Of a DNA stretch of 64,000 nucleotides, positions 1-11,131 are shown piece by piece. The position numbers and the translations under genes are program-made. This DNA is from an uncultured Pelagibacteraceae bacterium (GTDB lineage: Bacteria > Pseudomonadota > Alphaproteobacteria > Pelagibacterales > Pelagibacteraceae), in the NCBI GenBank assembly GCA_902606115.1, contig CACLFM010000001.1:62001-126000 (forward strand). Reading direction: 5' to 3'. The first letter of the stretch is position 1. Each line of letters begins with the position of its first letter. The notes under the pieces are model-generated. The model ran no database searches. It saw only the letters and a program-made list of their open reading frames with translations, and was not told where the DNA came from.

Positions 1-480
1 TAATGCACCAGCTGCACCTCCTATTACTATATTTTGAGGCGTCCTTCTCTTTAACCATACTGTATAAACGACAACATAAAAGAAAATAGTAAAAAAAAGT
101 ATGAATGCTGATAAAATATTTGAAAAATAATATAATCCATAAATTGAGATTACAGATAAAGCTAATCCAAAAATTAAAGCTTGTGACTTGTTCACTTTAC
201 CTGTTGGTATTGGTCTTAAACAAGTTCTAGACATCAATTTATCAAGGTCTGCCTCATACCACATATTTAAAGCTCCAGCTGCACCAGCACCTAGTGTTAC
301 AAACCCTATACTTATTATTGCATCAAATACATATATATGATTTGGGGCCGTGAGTAAGCCAACAGCACATGTAAAAATTACTAAGGACATCACCCTTGGT
401 TTCATAAGGTCAATCAAACCATTAAATAGTTTAATTTCACCAAGTAGATTTAGTTTTAATAATGAGTTTATGACGTTCAT
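1..480 (-). CDS. ctaB: Protoheme IX farnesyltransferase (heme o synthase), 5' part only
   Basis: Membrane UbiA-family prenyltransferase that adds a farnesyl group to heme b to give heme o, the precursor of heme a for the oxidase encoded just upstream. The window holds the N-terminal 160 codons from an ATG at 478-480; the rest lies beyond the left edge. The translation begins [10 protein letters not shown] and carries the Asp-rich prenyl-diphosphate motif NMWYEADLD near residue 75, followed by hydrophobic helices. It lies 16 bp downstream of coxA on the same strand, the usual ctaC-ctaD-ctaB order of Alphaproteobacteria. Motif and context agree, so the call is firm even though the gene is partial. 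Confidence 0.93.
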   Translation of the reverse strand, partial: MNVINSLLKLNLLGEIKLFNGLIDLMKPRVMSLVIFTCAVGLLTAPNHIYVFDAIISIGFVTLGAGAAGALNMWYEADLDKLMSRTCLRPIPTGKVNKSQALIFGLALSVISIYGLYYFSNILSAFILFFTIFFYVVVYTVWLKRRTPQNIVIGGAAGAL

Positions 481-496
481 TGGAAATTAATCTTAA

Positions 497-2951
<2,455 letters not shown>

Positions 2952-3010
2952 CTTTAAAACTATATAAAGTGATTTTATAGAAATTACACTTAAGATTTCG
3001 CGACAATTTA

Positions 3011-3718
3011 TCAATTTAACTCATAACCTACTATAGATAATGCTGATATTGCTGCTGTTTCAGCCCTCAATATATTTTCACCTAAGCTCAACTTATAAAT
3101 ACCCTTATATTTTCCAATTTCAACTCTTTCGGATTCTGAAAAATCTCCCTCTGGGCCAATGATTACACAATTAGATTTTGATAATAATTTATCCTTATCT
3201 AGTTTTTTAGTTTTTGAATTTAAATCTGTTAAAATTAAATTTATATTTTCTTGATTTTTATTAAGAAATTTTTTTAATGTTGTTGGTTCTTCGATACTAG
3301 GAATATTTATCCGATTGGACTGTTCGCATGCTTCCACAACTATTTTTCTTAACCTATCTAAATTTATTTTTCGAACAATTGTTCTATCAAAAATAATTGG
3401 TATAAAATTTGTTACACCTAATTCTGTAGATTTTTGTATCATGAAATTAAAAAAGTTTGATTTGATTGGAGAAAAAGCAAGCCATAATTCATTTTTATGT
3501 TCTTTTGATCTTATTTGTTTTCCAAGTCTAAAATTTATAAATCCAGATTTAATACTTTCAAAGTGAGCAATCCACTCTCCATTTTCATTGAATAAATTAA
3601 AGTTATCACCTTTTTTTATTCTCATGACTTTTAACAAATAATGAGATTGATCTTTATTTAATTTACCAGTTAAATTATTAGATAAACTTTCTTTAAAAAA
3701 TAATCTAATATTGTTCAT
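3011..3718 (-). CDS. rsmE: 16S rRNA (uracil1498-N3)-methyltransferase
   Basis: SPOUT-class methyltransferase that methylates U1498 of 16S rRNA using S-adenosylmethionine. The 235-residue product has an N-terminal PUA-like part and a C-terminal SPOUT domain with the two typical SAM-knot segments, GPEGDFS at 188-194 and LGENILRAETA at 212-222. It is the first gene of the minus-strand run leading into the oxidase genes; its stop lies 59 bases upstream of the chosen coxB ATG. A divergent HAD gene begins 20 bp away, so any shared promoter region is extremely short. Confidence 0.94.
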   Translation of the reverse strand: MNNIRLFFKESLSNNLTGKLNKDQSHYLLKVMRIKKGDNFNLFNENGEWIAHFESIKSGFINFRLGKQIRSKEHKNELWLAFSPIKSNFFNFMIQKSTELGVTNFIPIIFDRTIVRKINLDRLRKIVVEACEQSNRINIPSIEEPTTLKKFLNKNQENINLILTDLNSKTKKLDKDKLLSKSNCVIIGPEGDFSESERVEIGKYKGIYKLSLGENILRAETAAISALSIVGYELN

Positions 3719-3738
3719 AGTATGATACTAAACTTTTT

Positions 3739-4401
3739 ATGAAAAAAATTAAGGTAATAATTTTTGACGCTTATGGCACTCTTTTTGATGTAAATTCTGC
3801 AGCAGAAAAATGTAAAGAAAAAATTGGTGATAAATGGGAAAGCTTTGCGAATTATTGGAGAACCACTCAGTTAGAGTATACTTGGTTAAGAAGTCTGATG
3901 CAAAGGCATAAAGATTTTTGGCAAGTTACAGAAGATAGTTTAGATAAATCTTTGTTAGCATTTAAAATAGATCCTAATATGAGATCAGAGTTGTTAAATC
4001 TTTATAAAATATTAAATACTTTTCCAGAAGTAAAAGAAGTATTAAAAAATCTTAAAGAAAAAAAATATAAAATTTCAATACTCTCTAATGGTACCCCTGA
4101 CCTCTTAGATGGATTGGTGAAAAGTAATAATCTGGAAAAGATGTTTGATGATATATTCTCAGTTGAAGAAGTTGGAATTTATAAGCCAGATGCAAAAGTG
4201 TATGATATGCCCATCAAAAAGTATGAAGTTGCAAAAAATGAAGTTGCATTTTTAAGTGCCAATACTTGGGATGTTTCTGGTGCAGGAAATTTTGGTTTCA
4301 ACTCTATTTGGGTAAATAGAAACAAAAATATTTTTGACAAACTGGATTATATTCCTCATAATGAAATAAATAATCTCAATGAATTATTAAAACTAATTTA
4401 A
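3739..4401 (+). CDS. HAD hydrolase, type II haloacid dehalogenase-like
   Basis: The 220-residue protein has the HAD catalytic nucleophile in DAYGTLFD (Asp10), motif II in ILSNGTP (Ser at about 118), the motif III Lys in YKPD, and a final SANTWDVSGAGNFGF block. That last block closely resembles the SSNAWD.AGA block of L-2-haloacid dehalogenases. Family knowledge suggests hydrolytic dehalogenation of 2-haloacids, but substrates in this superfamily are poorly predicted from sequence. It heads a plus-strand run with the CDGSH protein (4 bp spacing), DoxX, pirin and quinone reductase. Confidence 0.82.
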   Translation: MKKIKVIIFDAYGTLFDVNSAAEKCKEKIGDKWESFANYWRTTQLEYTWLRSLMQRHKDFWQVTEDSLDKSLLAFKIDPNMRSELLNLYKILNTFPEVKEVLKNLKEKKYKISILSNGTPDLLDGLVKSNNLEKMFDDIFSVEEVGIYKPDAKVYDMPIKKYEVAKNEVAFLSANTWDVSGAGNFGFNSIWVNRNKNIFDKLDYIPHNEINNLNELLKLI

Positions 4402-4405
4402 AAAA

Positions 4406-4642
4406 ATGAATAAACCTATTAGAGCAGGAGATAGCGCAATAGCTTTAGAAGTTGAAGAGGGAAAATCTTATTTTTGGTGTAGCTGTGGAAAAAGTCTAAA
4501 ACAACCACTGTGTGATGGCTCGCATAAAGAAACAGAATTTAAACCAATAGCTTTTAAAGCAGATGTAACAAAAAAATTATTTTTTTGTGCTTGTAAACAA
4601 ACTAAAAATCAGCCATTTTGTGATGGATCTCATAACAAATAA
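4406..4642 (+). CDS. Double CDGSH iron-sulfur domain protein
   Basis: Small 78-residue protein with two complete CDGSH 2Fe-2S motifs (three Cys and one His each): Cys25, Cys27, Cys36, His40 and Cys61, Cys63, Cys72, His76. Each motif should bind one redox-active, labile 2Fe-2S cluster, as in mitoNEET-type proteins. There is no membrane segment or signal, so it is probably cytoplasmic. The next gene starts directly at the base after its TAA stop. The exact role of bacterial double-CDGSH proteins is unsettled; iron-sulfur or electron transfer and redox sensing are the usual suggestions. Confidence 0.9.
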   Translation: MNKPIRAGDSAIALEVEEGKSYFWCSCGKSLKQPLCDGSHKETEFKPIAFKADVTKKLFFCACKQTKNQPFCDGSHNK

Positions 4643-5032
4643 ATGATGGAAAATTTATTTAGTAAATTAAATTTTATTGCACCTTGGTTTTTAAGACTGG
4701 GTCTAGGTGTAGCGTTTATTATACATGGATATTTTAAGTTTCCCTTACCACCAGCTGGATTAATAGAGTACTTTGGTTTATCACCACTTTTGTCATCTGT
4801 TGTTGCAATATCTGAAGTTGGATCTGGAATATTATTAATTATAAGTGGGTTTATAAAAGGGGCTATTGGAAATTTTCTTACAAGATTAAGTGCTTTTACT
4901 ATTACAATTATAATGATCAATGTGTTTGCTATTGGTCATCCAGATTGGTTTTTTACAACAAAACTTTTTACTAGTGAGCAAATATTTCTCTTTCTGATAA
5001 GTTTATATTTTGTTATTAAGGGAAATAATTAA
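4643..5032 (+). CDS. DoxX-family membrane protein
   Basis: A 129-residue integral membrane protein with about four hydrophobic segments. The N-terminal pattern APWFLRLGLGVAFIIHGYFK is typical of DoxX/DoxD, where an Arg-containing first helix is followed by a His-Gly turn. DoxX proteins are linked to thiosulfate:quinone oxidoreduction in archaea and to redox stress complexes in some bacteria, but most have no proven function. It starts with ATGATG directly after the CDGSH gene stop and ends 4 bp before pirin, so co-expression with redox neighbours is very likely. Confidence 0.82.
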   Translation: MMENLFSKLNFIAPWFLRLGLGVAFIIHGYFKFPLPPAGLIEYFGLSPLLSSVVAISEVGSGILLIISGFIKGAIGNFLTRLSAFTITIIMINVFAIGHPDWFFTTKLFTSEQIFLFLISLYFVIKGNN

Positions 5033-5036
5033 TCTT

Positions 5037-5867
5037 ATGATTGAAGTAAGCAAAATTATAAATCCAACTAATGCATCAGATGGTGCTGGTGTTAAGCTAA
5101 AAAGAAGTATCGGTGTTGAGCCAAATTATTATGATCCATTCTTAATGTTAGATGAATTTGGTTCTGAAAATAGTGAAGATTATGTTGCAGGATTTCCCCC
5201 ACATCCACACAGAGGAATTGAAACTGTTACATATATGCTAAATGGGGATTTTGAGCACGAGGACAGCACTGGCGGTAAAGGAAAAATGACAGCTGGTGAT
5301 GTTCAGTGGATGAAAACCGGAAGTGGAATTATTCATTCTGAAATGCCAGCCATGAGAGAGGGAAAACTTCATGGATTTCAGTTATGGATAAATATGCCGG
5401 CCAAATTAAAAATGAGTAAGCCTGAGTATATTTATATTAAGGCAGATAAAATGAGTATCCACAAAGACCAAGACAAAGAAGTAAAAACTATAGCTGGAAA
5501 ATTTGAAAAAGTAGAGGGTCCTGTAAAAGGTCATAATGTAGAGCCTATTTATTTTGATGTAGAGCTTAAAAAAGATAAAGAGTTTAATTTTGATATTCCT
5601 GAGACACACAATACCTTTATATATTTAATTAATGGAGAAATAAAAATTGGAAGCAAAGTGCACGATAAAATTAAAGATAGTACATTGATACTACTTGATA
5701 ATGGAAAAGACTTAAAAGTAAAAGCATTCTCAAACTCTAAATTTTTACTTATATCTGGAAAACCTTTAAACGAGGAAATAGCAAGGGGGGGTCCATTTGT
5801 AATGAATACAAAAAAAGAAGTATTAAATGCAGTAAATGATTATCACAATGGTACATTTGTTAAATAA
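5037..5867 (+). CDS. Pirin family protein (bicupin)
   Basis: The product has 276 residues from the ATG at 5037; I reject the upstream TTG at 5010, which lies inside doxX and adds nothing conserved. It carries the pirin metal site: PHPHRGIETVTY supplies two His, then SGIIHSEMP supplies a His and Glu. The C-terminal pirin_C cupin contains the ARGGPFVMNT motif. Bacterial pirins have been reported as quercetin dioxygenases or redox-state sensors, and a specific role cannot be read here. The last base of its stop overlaps the quinone reductase start (TAATG). Confidence 0.9.
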   Translation: MIEVSKIINPTNASDGAGVKLKRSIGVEPNYYDPFLMLDEFGSENSEDYVAGFPPHPHRGIETVTYMLNGDFEHEDSTGGKGKMTAGDVQWMKTGSGIIHSEMPAMREGKLHGFQLWINMPAKLKMSKPEYIYIKADKMSIHKDQDKEVKTIAGKFEKVEGPVKGHNVEPIYFDVELKKDKEFNFDIPETHNTFIYLINGEIKIGSKVHDKIKDSTLILLDNGKDLKVKAFSNSKFLLISGKPLNEEIARGGPFVMNTKKEVLNAVNDYHNGTFVK

Positions 5868-6838
5868 TGCATAGTGTATTTTTTTCAAAAACTGGTGGCC
5901 CTGAAGTTCTTGAATATAAAGAGTTAAAACTTGAAGATCCAAAAAGTGGTGAAGTTCTAATTAAACACTCTGCAATAGGGTTAAATTTTATAGATACTTA
6001 CCATCGATCAGGTCTGTACCCTGTGCCGCTACCTTCAGGAATTGGTTTAGAAGGTGCAGGAATTATAGAAAAAGTTGGACCAGATGTTTCAAATTTTAAA
6101 GAAGGTGATAAAGTTGCCTATGCTGCTGCACCGCTTGGCTCCTACTCTTCTCACAGAATATATCCAACAAAAAATTTGGTCAAAGTTCCAGAAGGAATTG
6201 ATCTTAATATAGTTGCATGTTTAATGACAAAAGGCTTAACAACCTTTTATTTGTTGCACAAAACTTATGAGGTTAAAAAAGGTCAAACGATATTATTTCA
6301 TGCTGCGGCAGGGGGTGTTGGTCAAATATTTTGTCAGTGGGCTAAAAGTTTAGGATGTAAAGTTATTGGAACTGTAGGATCTGATGAAAAAATAGAATTA
6401 GCCAAAAAATACGGTTGTGATGAAGTAATAAATTACTCAAAAGAAAATTTTAAAGATAAGGTTATGAAAATTACCAATAATGAAGGTTTGCCAGTTGTAT
6501 ATGATGGGGTAGGAAAAGTAACTCTAGAAAATTCTTTAGGCTGTTTAAAAATGAGGGGAATGATGGTTTCTTTTGGGAATGCATCTGGAAAACTTGATCC
6601 AGTTGATGTTGGAAAATTAATTGCTCCAAAAGGATTATATTTAACTAGGCCAAGTATTGCTCATTATACTGCTACAAGGGTAGAATTAGATGAGGCATCT
6701 GAAAAACTATTTCAGATGGTAAAAACTGGGAATGTGAAGATTGAAATATTTAAAAAATATAATCTTAAAGATGCAATACAAGCTCACAAAGATCTTGAGG
6801 GTCGTAAGATACTAGGACCAGCAATAATTACTCCTTAA
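5867..6838 (+). CDS. qor: NADPH:quinone reductase, zinc-independent MDR family
   Basis: Medium-chain dehydrogenase/reductase of 323 residues that lacks the zinc ligands of alcohol dehydrogenases, as in quinone oxidoreductase. The GroES-like N-terminal part (INFIDTYHRSGLYP) matches Qor and is followed by the Rossmann segment AAAGGVGQ near residue 145, which binds NADPH. The likely reaction is reduction of quinones or related enones. It closes the HAD-CDGSH-DoxX-pirin operon. Its 3' end overlaps the convergent DUF2721 gene by 11 bp, leaving no space for a terminator between them. Confidence 0.9.
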   Translation: MHSVFFSKTGGPEVLEYKELKLEDPKSGEVLIKHSAIGLNFIDTYHRSGLYPVPLPSGIGLEGAGIIEKVGPDVSNFKEGDKVAYAAAPLGSYSSHRIYPTKNLVKVPEGIDLNIVACLMTKGLTTFYLLHKTYEVKKGQTILFHAAAGGVGQIFCQWAKSLGCKVIGTVGSDEKIELAKKYGCDEVINYSKENFKDKVMKITNNEGLPVVYDGVGKVTLENSLGCLKMRGMMVSFGNASGKLDPVDVGKLIAPKGLYLTRPSIAHYTATRVELDEASEKLFQMVKTGNVKIEIFKKYNLKDAIQAHKDLEGRKILGPAIITP

Positions 6839-7235
6839 ATTGCACATCCATATCTGAAATATGAAGTTTTAAGGCTTTGGTGGAGATTTGTATTTCTCTT
6901 ATAAAAAAAATGATAGATATCATCATAGAAAGACAACATGAACCAAAAATTATTCTAGCAACAAAAATTTTTTCTAAATACAAAGCAAAAACCGTCAACA
7001 TATTAAACAAAAAGCCAAACGCAGAAAACATGATGGTATATTTTAATACATTAATTCTGTTGTTTAAATTTATAAGTTGGTCTTTCCATTCAGGTGGAGT
7101 ATGTTTTTCAAATACATGCTCATCATGAATTTTTCTAATCAGATTACTAAGAGTATGAAATCTGTTACTGTAAACTCCCATTATTAAAGGTATTGCAGGA
7201 AACATTAGAGCAGTAACTGTATAATCAATATCCAT
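6828..7235 (-). CDS. DUF2721 membrane protein
   Basis: A 135-residue protein with three hydrophobic helices (about 8-22, 64-86 and 91-112). The N-terminal MFPAIPLIMGVYSNRFHTLSNLIR pattern, in which a helix is followed by a YxNRF..L..LIR loop, marks the DUF2721 family. The function of this family is not known. The gene stands alone on the minus strand, with its 3' end overlapping qor by 11 bp and its start 52 bp from the divergent ubiA. The short gap from 7236 to 7287 must therefore hold two opposed promoters. Confidence 0.8.
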   Translation of the reverse strand: MDIDYTVTALMFPAIPLIMGVYSNRFHTLSNLIRKIHDEHVFEKHTPPEWKDQLINLNNRINVLKYTIMFSAFGFLFNMLTVFALYLEKIFVARIIFGSCCLSMMISIIFFIREIQISTKALKLHISDMDVQFKE

Positions 7236-7287
7236 ACGAATCAGTTTGATTATGAATCGATGCTTTGTTATTTACAAGTAAATTATA

Positions 7288-8160
7288 ATGAAAGATTTTA
7301 AACTTTTTGTTGAATTAATAAGAATCAAAAAACCAATTGGTATAATGTTGTTATTCTGGCCATGCTTATGGGGCCTAACATTAGGAAACGACTTCACGAT
7401 CAATAACTTAGAATATGGAATATATTTAGTCTACTTTTTATTAGGTTCATTTCTGATGAGATCTGCTGGTTGTGTTGTAAATGATATACTCGATAGAAAG
7501 TATGATAAATTAGTAAAAAGAACTAAAGCAAGACCAATAGCATCTGGAAAAATATCTGTAAGATTAGGTTTAGTTTATGCAACAATATTATGCTTATTGG
7601 CTTTTTTAATTTTAATTCAATTTAATTATGTTGTTATTCTATTAGGTGTTGCTTCAATGCCTTTTGCATTTAGTTACCCTTTGATGAAGAGATTTACATA
7701 CTGGCCTCAATTATTTTTAGGTTTCACTTTTAATTATGGGCTAATTATGGGATGGTTTTCAATAAATCTTGAATTCAGTTATATTCCAATTTTTTTTTAT
7801 ATTGGGGCCATATTTTGGACATTAGCTTACGACACTATATATGGATTTCAAGATATTAAAGACGATGAAATTATAGGAGTAAAATCTACATCAATTAAAT
7901 TTAAAAAAAATCCTAACTCACTTATTTTTTTATGTTATTCAATTTTTATCTTAATGCAAATCATAACAGGGGTTATGATGGGGTTTAGTCATTACTACTT
8001 TGTCGGAATAGTAATAATTTCAGCACACTTGCTAATTTACCAATGTTTAAACTTGAATATCTCAAATCCAAATTTTTGTTTAAAAAAGTTTAAAAGTAAT
8101 AATTTTCTAGGTTTTATTATTTTTTTAAACATATTTATAAATAAAATTTATCTATCATGA
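7288..8160 (+). CDS. ubiA: 4-hydroxybenzoate octaprenyltransferase-like UbiA
   Basis: Integral-membrane prenyltransferase that attaches the polyprenyl tail to 4-hydroxybenzoate in ubiquinone synthesis. At 290 residues it carries both Asp-rich motifs: NDILDRKYD at 65-73 and DTIYGFQDIKDD at 182-193, which bind Mg-prenyl diphosphate. The surrounding sequence (ARPIASG after motif 1) is typical of UbiA, not CtaB. It overlaps msbA by 4 bp (ATGA), so it leads the lipid A operon. Membership in the ubiquinone branch is the best fit; another UbiA subfamily is possible. Confidence 0.92.
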   Translation: MKDFKLFVELIRIKKPIGIMLLFWPCLWGLTLGNDFTINNLEYGIYLVYFLLGSFLMRSAGCVVNDILDRKYDKLVKRTKARPIASGKISVRLGLVYATILCLLAFLILIQFNYVVILLGVASMPFAFSYPLMKRFTYWPQLFLGFTFNYGLIMGWFSINLEFSYIPIFFYIGAIFWTLAYDTIYGFQDIKDDEIIGVKSTSIKFKKNPNSLIFLCYSIFILMQIITGVMMGFSHYYFVGIVIISAHLLIYQCLNLNISNPNFCLKKFKSNNFLGFIIFLNIFINKIYLS

Positions 8161-9896
8161 CTAATATTAAAATTTTGAAAAGATTATTCAACGACTACAC
8201 TAAAAAATATATAGCTAAAATTTTTTTAGCTTTAATTTTTTCTCTAATTCTAGCTGCAAGTACTTCATCAATCGCATGGCTGTTGGATCCAGCTGTTGAA
8301 AAACTCTTTATTCAAAAAAATCAAAGTTTGATGCTGATAATTTCTTTGGGTATAATTTTTGCTTTTACAGCTAAAGGTTTATCTTTGTATTTAGCCAAAT
8401 CAATAATGATTAGTGTTGGTGAAGATGTAAGAAAAGCAATTCAGGTAGATATGATGAAGAATTTAATAAAAGCTGATACTGAGACAATTGAAAAAAAACA
8501 CTCAGGTAAATTTATTACAAATTTAATAAGTGATGTTAACTTTATGACAGGACTTGTGAGCGTTGGAATATTAAATCTTTTAAAGGACTCCCTTACTTTG
8601 ATTGGGTTGGTAGGTGTTATGGTTTATCAAAATTGGAAGTTATCTATAGTTGCCCTTATAATGATACCGCTTGCTAGTTTTTTTGCTAGATTTTTAGGAA
8701 AAAGAGTGGGTAAAGTTACCGCCCAAGCTATGGATTTGGCAGGTACGCTTAACTCCTACCTTTTAGAAATTTTTAGAAATCATAAACTAATAAAAGTTTT
8801 TCAAAAAGAGACTTATGAGACTTCTAGGGCCGACAATGCTTTAGAGCAACTTAAAAATAAGGGTAAAAAGTTAGCCATTATTTATGCAAGATCGTCTCCA
8901 ATAATGGAGTTCTTAACTGGAATTATGATTGCTATTTTAATTTATTATTCAGGAAAGTTAATTATGAGCGGTGAGATAGCTGTAAATAATTTTTTTTCAT
9001 TTTTGGCAGCAATGATGTTGGCTTATCAACCTGTAAGATCCCTTGCCACACTTAATCTTACAATTAACCAAGGTTTAGCATCAGCTAAAAGAACTTTACC
9101 TATAATTGATCAAAAACATAATATTTTAGAAGATAAAAATTTGAATGAATTGGAAATTTCTAACGGAACAATAAAATTTGAAAACGTAAAATTTAATTAT
9201 AATTTGGACTCCAAATCAGTTTTAAAAGGAATTAATTTGAATATTTTAGGTGGCGAAATGACTTCACTTGTAGGACATAGTGGCGCTGGAAAATCTACAA
9301 TCATGAACCTGATACCTAGATTTTATGATAGTTCAGAAGGTGATATAAAAATTGATAGTCAATCAATTAAAGAAAAGCGTTTATCTTCATTAAGAAGAAA
9401 TATTTCTTTAGTAAGTCAAGAGACTACATTGTTTGATGATACAATTCTAAATAATATAAAATATGCTAATTTAAATGCTTCTAATGAAGAGGTTAAAAAT
9501 GCAGCAAAACTATCTTTTTCTGAAGACTTTATTAATTCTCTACCAAATAAATATAATACACTAATTGGTGAAAATGGAATTAGGCTTTCAGGTGGGGAAA
9601 AACAAAGGTTATCAATTGCCAGAGCTTTTTTAAAAGATAGTAAGATTATACTGTTAGATGAGGCTACGTCTTCTTTGGACTCAGAAACTGAAAAGAAAAT
9701 TCAAGATGCACTTAGTTCCTTAACGAAAGGAAAAACTACGCTTGTTATAGCACACAGGTTATCAACTATTTTAAACTCTAAAAAAATTTATGTAATAGAC
9801 CAAGGTAAAGTGGTCGCTGAAGGAAATCATGATGAACTATTAAATAATTCACCAGTATACAAAAATTTTTATAATAATCAGATCCAAAGAAATTGA
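8157..9896 (+). CDS. msbA: Lipid A/LPS-core flippase, ABC transporter
   Basis: A 579-residue half-transporter: an N-terminal six-helix exporter domain is fused to an ATPase domain. Walker A GHSGAGKST lies near residue 372, the signature LSGGEKQR near 478, Walker B ILLDEAT near 497 and the H-loop AHRLS near 531. In the family it flips lipid A-core across the inner membrane. The call as MsbA, not a generic exporter, rests on its neighbours waaA, lpxK and lpxL, joined by 4-bp overlaps or direct abutment. Confidence 0.92.
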   Translation: MTNIKILKRLFNDYTKKYIAKIFLALIFSLILAASTSSIAWLLDPAVEKLFIQKNQSLMLIISLGIIFAFTAKGLSLYLAKSIMISVGEDVRKAIQVDMMKNLIKADTETIEKKHSGKFITNLISDVNFMTGLVSVGILNLLKDSLTLIGLVGVMVYQNWKLSIVALIMIPLASFFARFLGKRVGKVTAQAMDLAGTLNSYLLEIFRNHKLIKVFQKETYETSRADNALEQLKNKGKKLAIIYARSSPIMEFLTGIMIAILIYYSGKLIMSGEIAVNNFFSFLAAMMLAYQPVRSLATLNLTINQGLASAKRTLPIIDQKHNILEDKNLNELEISNGTIKFENVKFNYNLDSKSVLKGINLNILGGEMTSLVGHSGAGKSTIMNLIPRFYDSSEGDIKIDSQSIKEKRLSSLRRNISLVSQETTLFDDTILNNIKYANLNASNEEVKNAAKLSFSEDFINSLPNKYNTLIGENGIRLSGGEKQRLSIARAFLKDSKIILLDEATSSLDSETEKKIQDALSSLTKGKTTLVIAHRLSTILNSKKIYVIDQGKVVAEGNHDELLNNSPVYKNFYNNQIQRN

Positions 9897-11131
9897 TGAG
9901 AATTTTATATAATCTAATAATGATTATTATCATTGTTTTTTCACCAATAATAATTATTTTAAGGATTTTTAAAAAAAAAGAGAACCCTAAGAGATTTTTA
10001 GAAAAGTTTAGTTATTTTAAAAAAAAAAAAAGGAATGGTAAATTAATATGGTTTCATTGTTCAAGTGTGGGAGAATTTTTAAGTATCGTTCCTCTTATAG
10101 AAAAATTAGAGGTAGAAAAGGACATAAAAAACATTTTGATCACTACATCTACCTTAAGTTCATCGAAAATATTTGATATATTTAAATTTAAAAAAACTTT
10201 TCACCAATTCTACCCGATTGATAATTCTTTAATAATAAATAGATTTTTAAATTATTGGAAACCAAATGCTGTTTTTTTTGTTGAGTCAGAGATTTGGCCT
10301 GAAATGTTGAATATTTTAAAACAAAAGAAAATAAAAATTTTTCTTTTAAATGCTAGAATAAGTAAAAAATCTTTTAATAGATGGAAATATTTAAAAGATA
10401 TGGGAATAAACATATTTGAAGTTTTTGATTTTATTTTTCCTCAAAACAAAGAAACATTGAATTATTTAAAATATTTTAGAATTAAAAGAATGCAAATTTT
10501 AGGTAATTTAAAATTTACCGAAACAGAAAAACTCAATAATTATAGATTTTATAAAAAAAATTTTTATGGCAGAAAAATTTTATGTGCAGCGAGCACTCAT
10601 AACAATGAAGAAGAGATTATTTCAAATATTCATTTAAATTTAAAAAAAAAAGTAAAAAATTTATTAACAATTATAATACCAAGGCATACAGAGAGAACTA
10701 AAGAAATTATAGGAACTTTAAATCATAAAAAGCTTAATTATATTTGTCATAGCGAAAGAAAAAAAGTTAAAAAAAACACAGATATCTATTTAGTTGATAC
10801 ATATGGTGAGAGCAAATCATTCTACTCTGTTAGTAAAGTAGTTTTCTTAGGTGGTTCGTTAATAAGAAGAGGCGGTCAAAATCCTTTAGAAGCAGTCAGA
10901 TATGGTTGTTATATTACTCACGGAAAACATATTTTTAATTTTACCGAAATATATAATATGCTTGATAAAAAGAAATTATCCTTTGAAGCTAAAAACCTCC
11001 AACAATTAAACAAAATAATTTTTAATTTGATGACAAAAAAATCTAATAATAAAAAAGAAATTAACAATTTTAAAAAAATTGGAACTGATATTCTTATTAA
11101 AAATTTTACGAAAATTAGAGTTTTGATATAA
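9893..11131 (+). CDS. waaA: 3-deoxy-D-manno-octulosonic acid (Kdo) transferase
   Basis: Membrane-anchored GT30 glycosyltransferase that adds Kdo to lipid IVA. The 412-residue product has an N-terminal anchor helix, the HCSSVGE acceptor-site segment with its catalytic Glu near residue 60, FVESEIWPE, and the C-terminal donor site region GGSLIRRGGQNPLEA. It overlaps msbA by 4 bp, abuts lpxK, and starts at an ATGATG pair. A run of 13 adenines at 10019-10031 lies inside the coding frame (encoding four Lys and the first base of Arg), a potential slippage site. Confidence 0.94.
   Translation: MMRILYNLIMIIIIVFSPIIIILRIFKKKENPKRFLEKFSYFKKKKRNGKLIWFHCSSVGEFLSIVPLIEKLEVEKDIKNILITTSTLSSSKIFDIFKFKKTFHQFYPIDNSLIINRFLNYWKPNAVFFVESEIWPEMLNILKQKKIKIFLLNARISKKSFNRWKYLKDMGINIFEVFDFIFPQNKETLNYLKYFRIKRMQILGNLKFTETEKLNNYRFYKKNFYGRKILCAASTHNNEEEIISNIHLNLKKKVKNLLTIIIPRHTERTKEIIGTLNHKKLNYICHSERKKVKKNTDIYLVDTYGESKSFYSVSKVVFLGGSLIRRGGQNPLEAVRYGCYITHGKHIFNFTEIYNMLDKKKLSFEAKNLQQLNKIIFNLMTKKSNNKKEINNFKKIGTDILIKNFTKIRVLI

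Noticed and set aside
5010-5036. Upstream TTG start for pirin
   Set aside because: Overlaps the end of doxX and adds nine unconserved residues; the ATG at 5037 gives a normal pirin N-terminus.
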